Origin: Mycogone perniciosa
Lineage: Eukaryota; Ascomycota; Sordariomycetes; Hypocreales; Hypocreaceae
Direction: 5' to 3'
Assembly: GCA_025331125.1 (NCBI GenBank)
Contig: JAOALB010000064.1
Location: 186,001-250,000, forward strand
DNA length: 64,000 nt
Position numbers and translations under genes: made by a program. A model generated the notes under the pieces. That model did no database searches. It saw only the letters and a list, made by a program, of their open reading frames with translations, and was not told the origin of the DNA. Numbering within the stretch: the stretch's first letter is position 1; every line of letters starts with the position of its first letter. Positions 60,278 to 64,000 of this stretch are shown one piece after another.

Positions 60278-61876
60278 TTCGTCCAGTCAGTGCTCATTTG
60301 TCTACACGCTCGCTCAATAGTGTTGTAGCTCCTTGAGGATATGGTGAGTAACACTTGATTGGGGATGTGGATGAGCTAAAAAGGGTGTAACGCCGGTACA
60401 AATCCAGCAATCTCACCATATAAAAAGAGACCAATGTAGTAACAGACCTGGAAGTATATATCTAAGACTAACTGGGTTAAACCCATAGCGGATCCTGGCT
60501 TGTTGTGCGGTGTTATAAGTGCCATAGTTTTCGTTAAAGTTTTTAGCCCCTATCACTATTTGTTTATAATTGACAATGAGGCCCTAGAAGTCTTATCAAT
60601 ATAAAGTAGATCTAACCATGGGAAGATGGGGCGAAGTACCGGAACTGCTTTCTTAAATATGGCCAGGCGTTTGTCTTCCAACTCCTTAGGACTATCCCTA
60701 CGCCTATATGTAAAGTACCTCCAGCTCGCGATAGATATGTCTACTAACTTGATTTTCGTTTAAAAAACTTCCAATAATATCGAAGTCCGGAAACGCCTAA
60801 TGCCCAGGCGAAAATGATAAGGACCAAAAGCTTCCAATATATAGTTGCAGCCATTCAGGAAATAAATGCTGTAAATGCTGTAAATCAAACGAGTGCAGTT
60901 ATTTAGATAGTTACAGTTCAATTACAGGCTATTACTTAGCACTTATTTGTATCTAAAATGCAGAATCATAATCCCAAGACAGTGGGATTATTTGTTGTAA
61001 GGTTTGTTGCTGTTGGTCACTAGGCTGATAAGAGCAGCGCAGCCGTCAAGTCAAGTCACACAAGTCAAATCCAGGTGTTGGATTTGCGAATTTGACGACT
61101 GGATCAAAGTAGATTTCACGAATTTGGCTGATTTGCCAAATGTTTGGCATTTGGTAGTATATAATATAGATGAAGCTATTCCCGCTTCTTACTCTGTAAG
61201 CTATACAGAATTTCGGGAAGCTGGTTAATTGCGTGTCGATCCCTGATTTATAATTGCATGCATCTCATAGAGCACCTAGGGAAGGCTTGCGTAAAGCCAC
61301 GGACAAGTTGGTCTAAGCCTACCTATATACTTCATGTATCCTTGGGCAAAAATGATTAGATCAGAAAGCAACTCCGTACACATGCCATATTTAAAGAGGC
61401 TGGAATTCTTACAATATAATATTCACTACCCGTCATTTCAGCTGCTCCCCAAGCCATCGAATTTAGATAAGGTAAATATCTTGCAAGATACAGTTGATTT
61501 CCGAAGCCATGACAGGATCAGCGAAAACAACACCTGTTACGCCCGACTTCCTCTCCCACCGGCGCTCTCCATTAGCCGCCCTGGAGAAGATGGCTAGGGC
61601 ATCAACCAAAATTGGGTGAATGCAGACGGCTCACTCGCTATGGTGCGGCGCAGTGTGCCCCGAGGATATACAGTGCCACGCAAAAAGTTTTGGTAAATTT
61701 TATATAGAGCTACCTTACGGAGTACTTCGTGCAAAGGTTACCAAACTTTCTTCTCCCCACTGTATCGTGTGACTTTCTCCACTATTCGCGGGGAGGGTCG
61801 ACGGCGCTCGGGGTATCTACGCAGGCTCCGGCCCCCGGCCCGCTACAATAAGGACACAGCTCGACTCTTCGGCCTA
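60278..61876. other. Intergenic, no recognised gene
   Basis: About 1.6 kb, AT-rich between 60.3 and 61.0 kb, with short frames only. TACGGAGTA at 61716-61724, followed by CTTCGTGC as near position 979. Confidence 0.45.
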
Positions 61877-62072
61877 ATGGGCAGCGGCGGCTTTGAGTCT
61901 GGCGTGTCTACGACGCCGCTTGTTAATGTCTGGCCGCTGTTAAGGGACGTTTTCGGCAGGGTTGACAGGTTGCGGGCATCCGACGGGCTCGTACACTCTG
62001 ACTACACCGACTGGACCTCCGCTCGACGTGGTGAGCGGGCGCTTCACTGTATATGGGCCCACTCTCCGCAAT

Positions 62073-62666
62073 ATGATTGAGGGCATGGAGAAGCAGGGAT
62101 GGGCTCAAGACGGCACCTTTTTCCTACTCTGTCTCGTGCGGGGACTCTTTTTCCAGTACGTCGAAAAGGTCGATTTCGGCGTTGGGTCAGTCCATGGACG
62201 ACTGAAGTCTTCGGCGATCTGGGATAGCATTGGTTACCGCACAAACAGCGGCGGCACGGCCCCTACCGGCCCGCTGACAATGCAATGGATTATCGACTGT
62301 CCCGTCTATAATCTGATTTCCTTGGACCTGACCAATTCGGCAGTCGGCATTTACGACCAGGACAACCACAAACCTTCGGCTGTAGTTGAGGGCAACTGGC
62401 AGCGGCACGAGGGGAAGCGTGACACCGACTACCGCTCCGTTTATCTCGACCTCATCGACCAACTTGTCCAGGCCGACGCCCCAGAACCCATCGTCCATTA
62501 CGGGAACTCTGGTTTCCTCTACGGCCTGATCAATGACCGCTACATGGAGCGTTCCGCCGGGCGCCGGCTGCCCATCCACCCGACTATGGCCGACGAGATA
62601 CACCACATTGTTGGAGATGCACCTCCAGCCGACGCCCGACTCAAAGGCTTGTTTCACCTGCGCTGA
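62073..62666 (+). CDS. Unrecognised GC-rich frame, probably part of a broken gene
   Basis: From ATG 62073 the frame runs 197 residues to TGA. The same frame is open further left (to about 61962) without an ATG. A second frame with ATG 61877 (67 codons, stop 62078-62080) overlaps it in the +1-related frame and has similar composition, so the two may be halves of one coding sequence separated by a frameshift or an unseen intron. Further GC-rich frames follow at 62670-62986. The protein has no family I know; it contains no obvious signal peptide or metal motif. Its composition is more GC-rich than neighbouring genes and it has no introns, which may point to a foreign or mobile origin. Confidence 0.3.
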   Translation: MIEGMEKQGWAQDGTFFLLCLVRGLFFQYVEKVDFGVGSVHGRLKSSAIWDSIGYRTNSGGTAPTGPLTMQWIIDCPVYNLISLDLTNSAVGIYDQDNHKPSAVVEGNWQRHEGKRDTDYRSVYLDLIDQLVQADAPEPIVHYGNSGFLYGLINDRYMERSAGRRLPIHPTMADEIHHIVGDAPPADARLKGLFHLR

Positions 62667-64000
62667 CTGGTGAGCTCGGACCGGCCTGCTGAGGCCCTGA
62701 GGCGCCACGCCTGTGTCCAGACTTGGTATCAGCGTGCATCAAGCTGGCGCGGGATCGTCTCGCTGGGCATGCCGAGGCTCCCCTCACAGCGGCAGCGGCC
62801 ACGATCGACGGCAGCGGCCATGATGGTCATCTGGACTGCGCCTGCGCGGAAAACTGGACCAGTGCGATCCACGGGCTGGCACCTAAGGCTAGCAGCCCAC
62901 ACGACCTGCGCCGGCATCGGCTCGCTTCACGATGTCTAGGCCCTGTGTATTGCCTGCCGGGTCGACTGCGGCGGCGACACCCGTGAATGGGCGGCTTTCA
63001 CACGCCATGCCCGGAAGGCTTTTGGAGAAAAGCGCCACATCGTCCACGGCTGCTCCACTTAGGTCGACCAGTCGATGAGATGAGAAATAATGGTGCCTTG
63101 GTTGTAACTCTGGCGGGAACTGCTGGATGGCATGGCATCGGCGCCATCTCCGAACAGTCATAAAATTACACAGGGTGCAAGTCTATTAGAACACTACGCT
63201 ATTGAAGTGTACGGTGCAGTAAATTGTTTAATATACTATGCACTTGAGCGTCCATAGTCCAACAACGATGTCCCCGAGCCATCAAACGTGATGATCCTGA
63301 TGACGCCCACGATCACTTAAAGCTCTGCTCTTTGCTGGCGAGTGCCCAGAGCTCACCCTGATATTCATGTATCAACGCCTTCTCGATAAATGTGGCGCAC
63401 CTTCTTCCCATGCTATCGACAACTAATGGTCAACAGAAGCAGGAAAGCCGATGCCGGGATCCAACATGTGTGTCGTGCATAAGTAGGGCAAAGAAGTGGG
63501 AGGGACAATGGGCATTATTGTCTTGGGATTATCTCTTATACTCACGGCGCTTCGCACGCCGTGGACAGATGAGGAAAGATTCCATTAGAGCCATTTCAAG
63601 AGATTTTATGGGAAATTGCCAGATACAGGAGCAGGGTGGATCGACGAAGAGGGCTATGTTCGTGTGGTGAGCGGAAACGACAATGTGCTGAACATCAGTG
63701 CTTATCAACTGTTAAGTGGTACGCATTGGAGAAAACTCAACCATTTTGTCGGGGCGATCGACCAAGCCATCTCTTCCCCCTGATGGTAACATCGGCGACA
63801 AAGTTGTTGGCCATGAGTGATTCTGCCTTACCGGCGAGCGGCGTGCCTTTGTCCCAGTCCTCGTAGTCGATCACGCGCTCGATGATCCTGCAGATTCGTC
63901 AACATTGAGCCTGTCGATCGTTCCGCGCCTGGGAAACGTCCCTCGTGAGCGTGTAAGTCTATCCAAGGGCGTTTCGGATGTCCATCTTGCCAATTCGCTC
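62667..64000. other. Window right end, no firm gene
   Basis: Short overlapping frames on both strands up to the edge. Between about 62.7 and 63.0 kb the GC-rich character continues. A plus-strand frame open from about 63880 to the edge and a minus-strand frame around 63750-63900 could be the end of a gene continuing outside; neither can be named. Confidence 0.35.

Noticed and set aside
1..64000. tRNA or rRNA genes
   Set aside because: No cloverleaf with A and B boxes and no rRNA-like stretch was noticed by eye; a covariance-model scan would be needed to be certain.

Overview
The window looks like a chromosome segment from a filamentous ascomycete, most likely Eurotiales (Aspergillus/Penicillium type). 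Genes are split by short 43-103 nt introns with GT...AG borders. The families present (P450, PMC-type Ca2+-ATPases, CAX exchangers, NACHT/HEAT NLR, DUF7580, Ulp1-like protease, MetAP1/MetAP2) are typical of that group. A 24-kb block is AT-rich, full of stop codons, and mutated as expected for repeat-induced point mutation (RIP).

Layout. 1-318: 3' end of a DUF7580-like gene. 1.1-2.8 kb: cytochrome P450. 4.2-13.6 kb: a calcium-transport cluster with a PMC-type Ca2+-ATPase (-), then three CAX-type Ca2+/H+ exchangers (+, -, +) arranged as two divergent pairs. 13.6-37.7 kb: the AT-rich island. It is bracketed by ~100-bp inverted repeats and holds three copies of one Ty3/Gypsy family nested inside each other, two of them with matching 5-bp target-site duplications, plus a second Gypsy remnant and an inverted-repeat element. 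37.7-41 kb: degraded sequence with a C2H2-finger relic and a LINE 3' end. 41.1-41.7 kb: small secreted cysteine-rich protein. 43.5-46.8 kb: a second PMC-type Ca2+-ATPase, so the calcium cluster lies on both sides of the island. 47.4-50.5 kb: NLR with nearly uniform HEAT-like repeats. 53.3-55.1 kb: Ulp1/C48-type protease. 57.1-60.3 kb: head-to-head methionine aminopeptidase 2 and 1 genes. 61.8-62.7 kb: unrecognised GC-rich frames.

How the genes work together. Five genes should move cytosolic Ca2+ into the vacuole or out of the cell. The three exchangers share intron positions and an identical 84-nt exon; the two ATPases share a 383-nt exon. Both patterns show local duplication. The divergent promoters carry matches to published CrzA (calcineurin pathway) motifs. 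Two of the three exchangers have lost the conserved Glu of the second catalytic repeat, so they may be regulators or degenerating copies. The adjacent MetAP2/MetAP1 pair carries unusual changes and recalls the duplicated MetAP genes that act as self-resistance in fumagillin-type clusters, but no fumagillin biosynthetic core is visible here.
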